Shown here: one piece after another, positions 46,407 to 55,037 of the stretch | Layout: every line of letters starts with the position of its first letter | How positions within the stretch are numbered: the stretch's first letter is position 1 | Source of the DNA: an uncultured Dehalococcoidia bacterium | GTDB lineage: Bacteria > Chloroflexota > Dehalococcoidia > Lucifugimonadales > UBA3495 | Assembly (NCBI GenBank): GCA_951812625.1 | Contig: CATOSP010000004.1 | Span: 1-64,000, forward strand | Direction of reading: 5' to 3' | DNA: 64,000 bases | The notes under the pieces: generated by a model | Seen by the model: the letters and a program-made list of their open reading frames with translations, nothing else | What the model was told of the DNA's origin: nothing | The model's database searches: none | Program-made: the position numbers and the translations under genes

Positions 46407-46436
46407 ACCACTGCCCTCTCCGGAGAGGGCAGTGGT
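46407..46436. terminator. 30-base perfect palindrome downstream of the CoA-transferase
   Basis: ACCACTGCCCTCTCC followed directly by its reverse complement. It lies 134 bases after the CoA-transferase stop and 71 bases before the end of the convergent VOC gene, so it can end transcription from both sides. No T-run is present. Confidence 0.55.
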
Positions 46437-46506
46437 CCTCATGGCGGCATCGTTAGGCAAGGGCAGCCTTACCAACTGCCCTTCCACGGTGAAAGTAGCC
46501 TCTGCC

Positions 46507-46868
46507 TCAAGAATTTGGGCAGGTGAGACAAAATTCATTCCCGTCCGGGTCGGAGCAAACGAGTAGGCCTCCGAACTCGTTGTCAGCACGAGCGACTAAA
46601 CTTCCCCCAATAGCCGTCACACTCTCCAAGGCTATCTCGATATCCGTCACCTGGATGTCCAAATGCATTCTGTTTTTGCCGGTCTTGAAATCGGCGACCT
46701 CCTGCAGGACTATATCGAGGCCAGATTCAGACCTTGCTCGCAAAAAGTGAGTCTCGAATGAGGGACCGAACTCCTTGCCAGTGACTACGCTCAAAAGGCC
46801 GCCCCTTTCGCCAAATCGCTTACGTCTACGACAATCGCTTCGACGAAGCCTATTCCGTCCAGATTCAT
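46507..46868 (-). pseudogene. VOC (glyoxalase-like) protein with a one-base frameshift
   Basis: From ATG 46868, behind GGAG, the frame reads MNLDGIGFVEAIVVDVSDLA and then KGAAF before TGA. The next frame takes over at once with SVVTGKEFGPSFETHFL and the second half of a VOC domain (NRMHLDIQVTDIE, GGLLVCSDPDGNEFCL). One missing G in TTTTGAGCG (TTTTGGAGCG would give AAFWSVV) explains the break. Corrected length is about 120 residues, usual for a single VOC domain. Substrate unknown. Confidence 0.7.
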
Positions 46869-46987
46869 AGACTCACTCCAATATACAGTGTCCAAATGGT
46901 ACGACAGGTCAGTTGCAGCCCATCCATGACCTAGCGCTATCAGCATGTAGAAGCCTTAGGAGCAGGCCCGTGCCCGCCTGGATATCG

Positions 46988-47050
46988 GCTACTAAGCCAG
47001 AGCGAACCTCAAAACTAGAGGTCTTGATTTTGTCCAGTCTGGTGGATCAA
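46988..47050 (+). repeat. Direct repeat A flanking the methyltransferase
   Basis: About 48 of 63 bases match repeat B at 47989-48051. The right half (GGTCTTGATTTT, one variable base, TCCAGTCTGGTGGA) is almost identical. In translation both give PERTS...VLILSSLVDQ, which recalls the C-terminal ends of large serine recombinases. Confidence 0.6.
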
Positions 47051-47158
47051 GAACAACTCAGTGTTGACTCTCGGGCTTTCGGACAAACGCTGCAGTAGGC
47101 AGGGCAAGAACAGGGCATGACCTGCCGGGCCGATTACGGCAGTCGCCTCCGGCGTCAC

Positions 47159-47953
47159 TCATTTTGTCATCCTTATTGAGAACATCCGGGGAAAGCTCTC
47201 GTTTTGCCTCGGAAGCCGCCACCAGCCGTCCTCGCCCCGCTCCATTACGGGATGGGCCTGGTAGCAGGTGAAGGGAAACTCGTGCAGGAACTCGATCCTC
47301 AGTCCCGCGTCTATCAGTGAGCAGACGATATCGCTCAGGCTATGTTGCCATTGGTATGTCGGGGTCTCGATTATCTCCTTGCCCGCGTAGCTTGGATTGC
47401 CGCCCCCGAAGAACAGTTCATGGTGGAAATACCTGTATGTCGGCACCATGTCGCCCGCCTCCGACGCCTCGAACACCGCCGCGAACGGGTGGAACTCCAC
47501 GATGTAAAACATGCCACCCGGCTTGAGGTAGTTGCTCACGACTTCAGCCCATTTGGAGATGTCGGGCAGCCAGTTCAGGACACCGTATGAGGTGAATACG
47601 ATGTCGAACTGCTCTTCCAGCACGTCCGGTAGGTCGTAGATGCTGGAGCTGATGAATCGAACGTCCAACCCCAACTCCTCATTGAGCGCGCGGGCCAGGC
47701 CAATTGCGGTATCGGAGAAATCCACTCCCGTCGCCTTCGCACCCAGCCGCGACCACGACATCGTATCTAACCCGAAGTGACACTGGAGGTGGAGTAGCGT
47801 CTTACCGGATACATCGCCAACCTCCTTCCGCTCAATGTCAGTTAGTGTTATCCGGCCTTTCTTGAAGCTCTCCACGTCGTAGAAGTCTGAGGTGGCATGG
47901 GAAAGCGTGCGCTCGTCCCAGTTGTCACGGTTAACCTCCAGTCGCTTGTCCAT
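47159..47953 (-). CDS. Class I SAM-dependent methyltransferase
   Basis: 264 residues. The Rossmann core has motif I TLLHLQCHFGLDTMSWSRLG, an acidic strand end ATGVDFSD, and motif post-I VRFISSSIYDLP, followed by FDIVFTSYGVLNWL and LKPGGMFYIVEFHPF. This is a stand-alone small-molecule or unspecific methyltransferase type. It acts in the cytosol and no substrate can be given. CAGGGG precedes the ATG. Repeats A and B lie on each side, so the gene may have arrived as a unit. Confidence 0.85.
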   Translation of the reverse strand: MDKRLEVNRDNWDERTLSHATSDFYDVESFKKGRITLTDIERKEVGDVSGKTLLHLQCHFGLDTMSWSRLGAKATGVDFSDTAIGLARALNEELGLDVRFISSSIYDLPDVLEEQFDIVFTSYGVLNWLPDISKWAEVVSNYLKPGGMFYIVEFHPFAAVFEASEAGDMVPTYRYFHHELFFGGGNPSYAGKEIIETPTYQWQHSLSDIVCSLIDAGLRIEFLHEFPFTCYQAHPVMERGEDGWWRLPRQNESFPRMFSIRMTK

Positions 47954-47988
47954 AATTGTTAACCCCTGCCCATAGTAGATGCGTCCTG

Positions 47989-48051
47989 GCTACACGTCCA
48001 GAACGAACGTCAACGGGAAGGGTCTTGATTTTATCCAGTCTGGTGGACCAG
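47989..48051 (+). repeat. Direct repeat B flanking the methyltransferase
   Basis: Partner of 46988-47050, same orientation. The rest of the 357-base gap between the methyltransferase start and the hydroxylase start (47954-48310) holds no ORF with a ribosome site. Confidence 0.6.
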
Positions 48052-48310
48052 CAGATACGCTCCCACGAGGTACATCCCCTGGGCCATCCATCGAGTCGAA
48101 AATGCCCCTGTGATGGCGGAAGGCGGTATGGTGTTTGACCGCCGAATGTCAGCTATCCATCCGCCGATGTGGCCCAATGGACCACCGCCTTGTTCAGACC
48201 AACCCCAGAGTGGCCGGTTTTGACACTCAAGAAGGGCGTTGCTACACTCGATTTTCCCAACGGACATTCGGTTCCATGTGAGATTTGATGCTGTCGGCCA
48301 AGGGGGATTG

Positions 48311-49765
48311 ATGCCCGCTCGGACAGGAAAAGAATACATTGCCGGTCTCAGAGACCGCCCCAGGGAGGTGTGGATTCGGGGTGAACTAGTGGAAGACGTG
48401 ACCAGTCACCCTTACTTTCGCAACGGGGTCCATTCGGTTGCGGCGCTGTATGACCTGCAACACGACCCGGAGGTGGGGGCCGAAATGACCTTCACTTCCC
48501 CCAGCACCGGAGACCAGGTCGGCCTGTCCTTCATGATTCCCAGGACCCATGAAGACCTGGAGCGGCGGCGCAACATGATGGCCCGCTGGGCATGGACCAG
48601 CTGCGGGATGATGGCCCGTACGCCGGACTTCCTGAACGTGGCGCTCACCGCCTGGGCCGCCGCCTCCGACTATTTTGCCCAGAACCGCCCCGAGTTCAAG
48701 AAGAACGTACTGCGTTACCACGAGTTCATCCGGGAGAACGACGTTACACTCACTCACACGCTGGTCAACCTGCAGCGGAGCCGCACTCCGTCGACCGCGG
48801 ACAACCTGACCGAGCAGGTCGCGTTGACCGTGACCAAAGAGACCGACGCGGGCATTGTGGTCCGTGGCAGCCGTATTCTCGCCACCTTGGGCCCAATATC
48901 CGACGAGATAGCCGTGTACCCAACCCGGACCCACCTGATTGGAGACGACGCCTGGCGCCAGGCGTTTTCCTTCTCGATCCCCTGCGACACCCCCGGCCTG
49001 AAGTTCCTGTGCCGGGAAAGCTTTGACCATGACCGCTCCCACTTCGACCATCCCCTCGGGTCGCGATTTGAAGAGATGGATGCGGTGGTGTTCTTCGACG
49101 ACGTCCTGGTGCCGTGGGAACGGGTGTTTCTTCTGGGCGATCCGGAATTGTGCAACAACTATTCGGCCAACACCCACTCCCTTGCCCACACCGGGCACCA
49201 GGTCACCACCCGCACGGTGGTAAAGACCGAGTTCGTCCTGGGGCTGCTTTCCCTGATGATTGAGACCCTGGGGTCAACCCAGATCCCGCATGTGCAAGAA
49301 CGCATGGGGGAGGTGATTGTTTACCTGGAAACGATGAGGGCCCTGCTGCGGGCCGCCGAGGCCGACGCCGAAATCGACCAGTGGGGAGTAATGTGCCCGG
49401 CCCAAGCTCCGTTCACTGCCAGCCGCGGGCTGTTTCCCAAGACCATTTACCCCAGGCTGGCTGAAATCGTGCAGCAGATGGGTTCCAGCAGTCTGATGGC
49501 CCTGCCGGCGGAAGCGGACTTTGACACGCCCATCGCCGGGGAGATCGAACGGTACATGTCCACGGACTCGGCGAGCGCCCGGGATCGGGCCAAGCTGTTC
49601 CACCTGGCCTGGGACGTGGCGTGCAGCGCCTTCGGCGGGCGCCAAGTCCTGTACGAGCGCTTCTTCGGAGGCGACCCGGTGCGCAATGCGATGATGCTGT
49701 ATAACAACTACAACAAGGAGCCATCAAAAGCCCGGGTCCAAGAGTTCCTGGACCGGAGCGGATGA
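48311..49765 (+). CDS. 4-hydroxyphenylacetate 3-hydroxylase (HpaB) family oxygenase
   Basis: 484 residues from ATG 48311, which follows GGGGG; an earlier in-frame ATG at 48239 lacks a site. It opens RTGKEYIAGLRDRPREVWI, the usual HpaB-family start. It has MARTPDFLNVALTAWA, SFSIPCDTPGLKFLCRESF and VFFDDVLVPWERVFLLGD, then the acyl-CoA-dehydrogenase-like C-terminal bundle. Family enzymes use FADH2 from a partner reductase to hydroxylate phenols ortho to the OH; some members open or dehydrate other substrates. No reductase gene (HpaC) is adjacent. Length is normal and the frame is intact. Confidence 0.88.
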   Translation: MPARTGKEYIAGLRDRPREVWIRGELVEDVTSHPYFRNGVHSVAALYDLQHDPEVGAEMTFTSPSTGDQVGLSFMIPRTHEDLERRRNMMARWAWTSCGMMARTPDFLNVALTAWAAASDYFAQNRPEFKKNVLRYHEFIRENDVTLTHTLVNLQRSRTPSTADNLTEQVALTVTKETDAGIVVRGSRILATLGPISDEIAVYPTRTHLIGDDAWRQAFSFSIPCDTPGLKFLCRESFDHDRSHFDHPLGSRFEEMDAVVFFDDVLVPWERVFLLGDPELCNNYSANTHSLAHTGHQVTTRTVVKTEFVLGLLSLMIETLGSTQIPHVQERMGEVIVYLETMRALLRAAEADAEIDQWGVMCPAQAPFTASRGLFPKTIYPRLAEIVQQMGSSSLMALPAEADFDTPIAGEIERYMSTDSASARDRAKLFHLAWDVACSAFGGRQVLYERFFGGDPVRNAMMLYNNYNKEPSKARVQEFLDRSG

Positions 49766-50173
49766 GCCAGTTCTAACTCTCATTAGCCGACCCGAGTGAC
49801 GATGCCGGGTGGTCCCCGGAACTCCCGCACCGTAGGAATCAGCCGTGAGATCCCATCCAGCTTACCCCACCCCCACTGTCTCAGGGAGTGAGGTAGCCGC
49901 CCCGTTCGACCCTAGTATGGGCATCCGGGCGTCGTTCCTCCAGCTTGAACCAGCCTGTAGATTCGCCCTCGCCGCCACCGCGGACGTCGATGACCACGAA
50001 ATCCCCTTTAATCGCCCTTTACCTCTGCCCGTATCCGGTTGTGGTAAAGGTCCCTGGCACGGAGGGCATTCCATGTTGCGCACTCCCAACCCAGGGCCGG
50101 TTCCTTCGTGGTTGGCCACTTCTGGAGTAGTGGTTGCCAGTTGTACTATCCCGGACAAGGAAGAAGGTATGTT
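49766..50173. other. No confident gene; possible gene relic
   Basis: Opposite open frames overlap in this 408-base gap, but none has a ribosome site. A minus-strand frame near 50010-49890 reads GDFVVIDVRGGGEGE and WFKLEERRPDAH with frame breaks around it, so a decayed minus-strand gene is possible. Confidence 0.35.
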
Positions 50174-50575
50174 CTAGGTGCCGATCCAGCCCGCTCCGCT
50201 GATGTCGATGACCTGGTTGTCGGGGCCACGGAACTTGAGCTCATAGTAGGCGTGGCCGCCTTGAGGCTGCTGGTGGCCCAGGTCCAGCCGCCCCATGGCG
50301 GTGGCGCCCTCCTCCTCGAGCTTCCTGGTGGCGGCGTCCACGTCTTCCACTACGAAGCCCAGGTGGTCGATGCCGGCATAGCCGGGGAGGTCTCGTGGAG
50401 ACTCCCCGTTGCCTTGATCGTTGCTCCTCAGGATGGCCAGGTTGATATAGCCGTCGGAAAGGTAAACGCCGGAACCAGCCTGACCGACTTCCTCCAGTTC
50501 GAACACTGACTTGTAAAAGGCGGCAGTCTTTTCCGGGTCCGGTGTGCGTATGGCGATGTGCTTAATCTTGGCCAT
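50174..50575 (-). CDS. VOC-family protein (glyoxalase/dioxygenase fold)
   Basis: 133 residues, ATG behind GGAGGA. A single VOC domain: KIKHIAIRTPDPEKTAAFYK with a His metal ligand near residue 6, GYAGIDHLGFVVEDVDAATR with His near 70, and YYELKFRGPDNQVIDISG with Glu near 112. These are the usual ligand positions for glyoxalase I-like enzymes and extradiol dioxygenases. Substrate unknown. It starts a run of four minus-strand genes that also holds a cupin, a hydrolase and another VOC protein, probably one transcription unit read toward lower coordinates. Confidence 0.85.
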   Translation of the reverse strand: MAKIKHIAIRTPDPEKTAAFYKSVFELEEVGQAGSGVYLSDGYINLAILRSNDQGNGESPRDLPGYAGIDHLGFVVEDVDAATRKLEEEGATAMGRLDLGHQQPQGGHAYYELKFRGPDNQVIDISGAGWIGT

Positions 50576-50732
50576 GGTCCTCCTCCCATTAGCGTGAGAT
50601 TTCGACTTCGCGGTGAGGCGGGGAAGTCCAAACCCTCCGGGCTTGCCAATATCATCCGGCTGACCCGCCCGGGGATTTGGATATCCGCTTTTCAGCCCGG
50701 TCCACTAAGGGCCGCTTTTCGAGCGGCGTTGG

Positions 50733-51074
50733 TTACTGGTTGGCCAGGGGGATGGTGCAGGTGACGCAAGCCTGGTCGCCGTGTGTAGCGGTGGTATGGC
50801 CCTGGCCGGTGGTATCCTCCACTAGGCGGGCGTCGCCGGGGCCGAAGACGTGCTTGGAGCCGTCGCCCAGGCCGATCTCCAGTTGCCCGGACAGGATTAT
50901 GACAAATTGGCGGCGTGGCGCCGGATGCCAGTCGGAGAAGCGACCGACCGGGGCTTCACTGAAGCTGATGGTGGTGGCGGCCTGAGCGCTCTTCCAATCA
51001 GGCGTCTGGTCCAGATCAATGGTCTCGATGTGGGACTGGCCGTCATCGCCAGAGTAAAGTCTGAATGTTCCCAT
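50733..51074 (-). CDS. Small cupin-domain protein
   Basis: 113 residues. The cupin barrel is visible: FSDWHPAPRRQFVIILSGQL (motif 1 with a His and an incomplete metal set), GDGSKHVFGPGDARLVED and GQGHTTATHGDQACVTC (motif 2). The start has GGAGG upstream. Such small cupins act as dioxygenases, isomerases or binding proteins. It is 34 bases downstream of the hydrolase gene in the same direction. Confidence 0.82.
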   Translation of the reverse strand: MGTFRLYSGDDGQSHIETIDLDQTPDWKSAQAATTISFSEAPVGRFSDWHPAPRRQFVIILSGQLEIGLGDGSKHVFGPGDARLVEDTTGQGHTTATHGDQACVTCTIPLANQ

Positions 51075-51108
51075 CCTGTTCCTCCGTTTTGGTCTGTACG
51101 GGATACGG

Positions 51109-51996
51109 TCAGGCCACGGCTGAAGGCTGCTGGGCTTCGACCCTGGCGATGAACTCCAGCAGTTGTGCGGCGTAGAAAGTGGACTTCATGTGGTAGCGGT
51201 TGGTGGCGGCGATGCCCGGGAAGGTGTTGTCGTGCTGCCCGATGACCGCCCACTCCTCGTGGGTCCACGCCGACGGGCGCAGCTCGGCATTGGGTACCAG
51301 CCGCTTCACGTTCTCTGCCGCAGACTTGTGGTGAACGTCGTCCGGCGTGTTGCCCTCGAAGGCCAGCACCGGGCAGGTGATGGACTCCAACTGCTCCTCG
51401 GTGAGGTCACCCACCGGGTTGGGTTGGGAGAACTGGTCCCGCCAGCGGCGCATTACAGAACAGAACTCATCAGGGTCCATGGAAAGGATCCGTTCCCGGT
51501 TGTCAGCGTTGTCCCGGATGCGCTGCTCGAAAAACTCGGTGGCGGCCACGGCGGGCATCCCGCCTCGCTCGGCGGCCTCAATATACTGTCCGTAGTAGCC
51601 GGGAGACATCAGTTCGGCGCTCCTCGGCCCGCCGGAAACTTCCCAGACAAATACGCCCTTGACCACCTCCGGGTGCCGGACCGCCACAGTCAGGGAAGTG
51701 CGCGAACCGGCAGATCCTCCGGCCAGGCAAGCCGGGGCAGCGCCCAGGTGTTTCAGCAAAGCCGCCATCTCCTCAGCCCAGATGTGCTGCTCGGAAAGCT
51801 CACCGCCGATCACCACGTCGGACTTGCCACAGTTGCGGCGGTCGTGGATGATGACGCGGCAGTGGGGCGACAGCAGGGCAGCCATGGGGCGCAGGCCGTT
51901 GTGGTCCACCCTTCCGCCCGGCGTCAGCATGACCGCGGGACCGGCGCCATATTCTTCGTAATACAGGTTAACTCCGTCTATGTTGGCGTAAGGCAC
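51109..51996 (-). CDS. Alpha/beta-fold hydrolase
   Basis: 295 residues. The N-terminus ANIDGVNLYYEEYGAGPAVM and the oxyanion-loop region LTPGG are typical. The nucleophile elbow is AGGSAGSRTS, with Ser in Gly-x-Ser-x-Gly-like spacing (about residue 95). CPVLAFEGNTPDDVHH near 220 carries the acid position, and SAWTHEEWAV near 255 the likely His. Family members are esterases, C-C hydrolases or haloperoxidase-like enzymes. Position between cupin and VOC genes suggests a catabolic step. Confidence 0.85.
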   Translation of the reverse strand: MPYANIDGVNLYYEEYGAGPAVMLTPGGRVDHNGLRPMAALLSPHCRVIIHDRRNCGKSDVVIGGELSEQHIWAEEMAALLKHLGAAPACLAGGSAGSRTSLTVAVRHPEVVKGVFVWEVSGGPRSAELMSPGYYGQYIEAAERGGMPAVAATEFFEQRIRDNADNRERILSMDPDEFCSVMRRWRDQFSQPNPVGDLTEEQLESITCPVLAFEGNTPDDVHHKSAAENVKRLVPNAELRPSAWTHEEWAVIGQHDNTFPGIAATNRYHMKSTFYAAQLLEFIARVEAQQPSAVA

Positions 51997-52050
51997 TGCT
52001 CACTCCTTCGGGGGACGGATTCTATCCGCCGCTCCCCGGCACAAGTTGGG

Positions 52051-52578
52051 CTAGGACTGTGACACCGGCAGTTTAGCGCCCTGGAACGGCCCCTCGGTGG
52101 CCTCGAAAGACTTGGAGAAGGCCAGAAGTTCCTCGCTGGACTGGTTGCTCAGGTCGATAGGACGGCTGAACCCCTGCTTTACAATGTAGCCGGTCTTGTA
52201 ATACAACTCGACCCGATTGTCCTCCGGGTCGAAAAAGTAAACGCTGCAGGAGATTCCATGAGTGACTGTCTGGTCGATACGGATGTTTTCCTCCAGCAGC
52301 CGCTGGTACAGGTCTTTCAGAGCGTCCATGCTCTCGACGATAAATGAAACTTGTCCGACGCCGGTGGTCTTGGGCCGGGGTCCCATCGGGTGGTCATCTC
52401 CCCTTGCCTCTCCCAGGGCCAACTCGTGGTGTTCGTTGTCAGGGTCTGCGCTCAGGAAGCAGCTTCCCCGGTCCGGGTCCTCATCGGTTACTGTCAGTCC
52501 GATGACGCGGGTGTAGAAGTCCCTCATCTTGAAGAAGTCGTCGCAGATAAGGCCAACGTGGCCCAGATTGGTGACCAT
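52051..52578 (-). CDS. VOC-family protein, catechol-2,3-dioxygenase-like
   Basis: 175 residues, ATG behind GGAGGCA. It has LGHVGLICDDFFKMRDFYTR (His ligand near residue 7), ADPDNEHHELALGE, VGQVSFIVESMDALKDLY and CSVYFFDPEDNRVELYYKT (Glu ligand near 135). The length and the FFDPEDNRVELY segment resemble extradiol dioxygenase-type VOC proteins. Together with the FAD hydroxylase at 53050 this fits aromatic-ring breakdown, but the second His of the ligand set is not clear. Confidence 0.82.
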   Translation of the reverse strand: MVTNLGHVGLICDDFFKMRDFYTRVIGLTVTDEDPDRGSCFLSADPDNEHHELALGEARGDDHPMGPRPKTTGVGQVSFIVESMDALKDLYQRLLEENIRIDQTVTHGISCSVYFFDPEDNRVELYYKTGYIVKQGFSRPIDLSNQSSEELLAFSKSFEATEGPFQGAKLPVSQS

Positions 52579-52744
52579 ACCCTGCCTCCTTTGGTTGCGT
52601 TCTTACTCCAAGCCTGCCATTCCGGGCCCCACTTCCACCAATCCCGGTCCCGGCATGGGCCGATATTAACACCCGGTCTCCGCCCTTACAACGGCGCGGG
52701 TTGACTGGAATAGCCCAGCGGGTAAATGAGGCGAAATCTCTCTC

Positions 52745-52965
52745 CCAAGTGACGAACCCGGATTGGTCTAACCCGGAGATGCGGAGAGGTAATGATGGAA
52801 AATGAGGGAGATAGGGCGGTTTCTCGAACGATGGCAAGGGGGTATCGAGGACATGCGCCGACGGACGATTCTGACGCCCACGCCACGGGAGTGCTGGTAA
52901 GCCATCTGGATGCTGGCCCAAGGTTGTACAGCCACAGGAACGGTGGAGGCTCTGTAACGGAGTCC
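52745..52965 (+). pseudogene. IS630 transposase remnant
   Basis: This stretch aligns with the 5' part of the IS630 element at 17480: GAGGGAGATAG at the gene start, a CGGCGGATGATTCTG-like segment, CCACGGGAG, then CTGGCCCAAGGTTG. It is highly diverged and carries stops. Nothing of the DDE part remains. Confidence 0.6.
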
Positions 52966-53049
52966 TCACGCCATTGGCCGGTAGGCCAGTCGAACCGCCT
53001 ATGTGAGTGATTAGAACATGGGAGAGGCGGTCCTTCGTTGTGTCCTCCA

Positions 53050-54723
53050 TCACAGCGTTCCCGTGACTTTCTTCATGAGGGCTGTCACATCGGCAGGGAG
53101 GAGGTCCCCACACCAGGCTACGTATTGATCAGGGCGTACGAGCACCAACCTGGCATCGTACTGCTCACGTCCTCCTGCATACGTATCCCGCACCACTTTG
53201 AAGGGGATGTTCAAGGATTTTGCTACTCCTTCGATTGCCTGGACCTGCCCATCGTCCGACCCGAAGGCTAGCAAGGTGAAACCCGTTCCCAGCTCGGCGG
53301 GGAGGTAACGTCCCATTGAAAGCGGCTGTGGCGGCAGGTGGTGGCCAGGCCTGGCGGCGAAGGAATGGGAACCATGTGCGCTGCACACAGCCCCGGGTGG
53401 TCCCATGACTACAGGGGAGCCAGGATAATTAGGCTCGTAGGTCGATGTGCGCCTGCTGTCGGCTTCCTCCAGCTCCTTCCACCGTAACTCGAACTCATCC
53501 AAGTCCCTGCCAGGGTTGAAACGCTCCAGGAAGGCACGGTCTCGCTCGATGCCTCGCGCAATGAAGTCCTCGCCAGTCTCCCAGAAAACAGGTCGCCGCT
53601 CCTCGCCGTAGGACTCCAGGAGAGCATCTCCTCCCCAACCCTGGAGCCTGGCGGCCAGCTTCCATCCGAGGTTGGCCACATCCTCCAGGCCGCTGTTCAG
53701 CCCGTACCCTCCGTATGGCGGGTGGCTGTGCGCTGCGTCCCCTGCGATGAATACACGCCCGACCCGATATTGGTCGGCTACGGACACCCGCAGGCCCCAA
53801 AACCCGACGTGCTCGAATTCGGCCTTGAACTCGAACCCGGCGGCCCGATTGAGGAGAGCCTGGAAGTCGAAGCTGCCCAGTACAGCATCCACCGGGACTG
53901 GAGCGTGGAAGAACCATGTCTCTCCAACCACGACTCGGCCGAAGAACATCCAGTATCCCTTCAGGTCCGGGTGGAGCACGCGGTAGGTCGTGCTTTCCGG
54001 GAATCTCTGGAGAGCCTCGTGCAACTCTTCAGACCTGAAGACGGCCAGCACCATCTTCTGGTCGAAGTCTGAGCCCTCTCGCCCGATACCCGCCTGCTCG
54101 CGGGCGGTCGAGCGGGCCCCGTCGCAACCGACGACGTATTCCGCCTCCAATACACGTTTGGCTCCCGATGTTGCCCTTTGAGCAGGACTCTGGGACGGGT
54201 CGGCGGATTCTATGAACCCTCCCCATTCGTACCGGCCTCCCGGTTGCGCGGCGCCTGCAGTTTCACTAATGGTGACTCTCACGCCGTGTTCGTCCTGCTG
54301 TATCTCGTCTGCGGTCCATCCGTAAAGCGTCGTGACGTTGGTCAACTCAGATGCCCGCTTCCGCAGCACCTCTTCCATAAGGTACTGCGGAAGCCGTTCG
54401 TTGTCCTCGTAGTAGAAATTCCGCACAGCTTCGCGGCGGGTTGGCGCATACCAGAATTCGCTCATCAAGTCCCCGTAGGCAGTCACTCCGCCGATGGGGT
54501 ATCCCTTGGGCATAACCCGGGCCCGCCGCAACTCGTCCACGACTCCCCAGAAATAGAAGTGCTCCAGTGTGCGCTGGGTGAGGTTCTGTCCTTTAGGGAG
54601 TCGTTGCGGCTCAAGATGACGTCCCACTACCACGCAGTCGATATCTCGCAGCCCGAGGTCTACAGCCATGGCAACGCCGACTGGCCCTCCACCCACGATG
54701 ATCACCTGATGTCGTTCTGCCAT
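53050..54723 (-). CDS. FAD-dependent aromatic hydroxylase (MhpA/PheA-type)
   Basis: 557 residues from ATG 54723, with AGGGAG six bases upstream. A longer frame to 54963 has no ribosome site. The N-terminal Rossmann motif is VIIVGGGPVGVAMAVDLGLR. YVVGCDGARSTAREQAGI (about 190-210) is the conserved DG motif, and FIAGDAAHSHPPYGGYGLNS (about 330-350) the GD motif with FAD-binding Asp. The C-terminal domain (about 430-557, ending near DARLVLVRPDQYVAWCGD) is the thioredoxin-like part of phenol hydroxylase-type enzymes. It uses NAD(P)H and O2 to hydroxylate a phenolic ring. Substrate unknown. Intact and of normal length. Confidence 0.88.
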   Translation of the reverse strand: MAERHQVIIVGGGPVGVAMAVDLGLRDIDCVVVGRHLEPQRLPKGQNLTQRTLEHFYFWGVVDELRRARVMPKGYPIGGVTAYGDLMSEFWYAPTRREAVRNFYYEDNERLPQYLMEEVLRKRASELTNVTTLYGWTADEIQQDEHGVRVTISETAGAAQPGGRYEWGGFIESADPSQSPAQRATSGAKRVLEAEYVVGCDGARSTAREQAGIGREGSDFDQKMVLAVFRSEELHEALQRFPESTTYRVLHPDLKGYWMFFGRVVVGETWFFHAPVPVDAVLGSFDFQALLNRAAGFEFKAEFEHVGFWGLRVSVADQYRVGRVFIAGDAAHSHPPYGGYGLNSGLEDVANLGWKLAARLQGWGGDALLESYGEERRPVFWETGEDFIARGIERDRAFLERFNPGRDLDEFELRWKELEEADSRRTSTYEPNYPGSPVVMGPPGAVCSAHGSHSFAARPGHHLPPQPLSMGRYLPAELGTGFTLLAFGSDDGQVQAIEGVAKSLNIPFKVVRDTYAGGREQYDARLVLVRPDQYVAWCGDLLPADVTALMKKVTGTL

Positions 54724-55037
54724 CAGTCGCTCCCTGTCCATATCAGATGCGGACCGGGCATTGAGGAAAGCACCGGTCTCGAAGTTGTATCCGCACATGC
54801 CTGTCCACAATCGGAGTTCAAAGCTGGGAGTCCATAATAGCAGAAGGGACCTTATGGTACTGGGGTGACTGGCCAGTGGCGCCCCAGGACATGGCACGTA
54901 TACGCCCTCTCCTGGAAAGAGAGTCAGGCGCCCCCCGGTGCTGCGATCCCAGTCGGCTCCCATAGCGCATGATAGCCCTCACACCCTGAGTCCTTTCGCG
55001 CAGCAATGCTGTGGAGGACAAATACTGTGGAGGACAT
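54724..55037. other. Divergent intergenic region
   Basis: Separates the FAD hydroxylase (minus) from the MetE-like gene (plus), so promoters for both should lie here. No convincing -35/-10 pair or operator palindrome was found. The only clear signal is GGAGGACAT just before ATG 55038. Confidence 0.4.

Noticed and set aside
46360..46440. tRNA-Ser-like stretch (GCGGAGTGGTCCGAGGCGG)
   Set aside because: The D-arm resembles tRNA-Ser, but no 7-base anticodon loop, T-arm (GTTCGA) or acceptor pairing follows. The adjoining perfect palindrome is better seen as a terminator.
49845..50177. 110-codon plus-strand gene after the hydroxylase
   Set aside because: No ribosome site and no coding-like motif; an opposite frame looks equally open.
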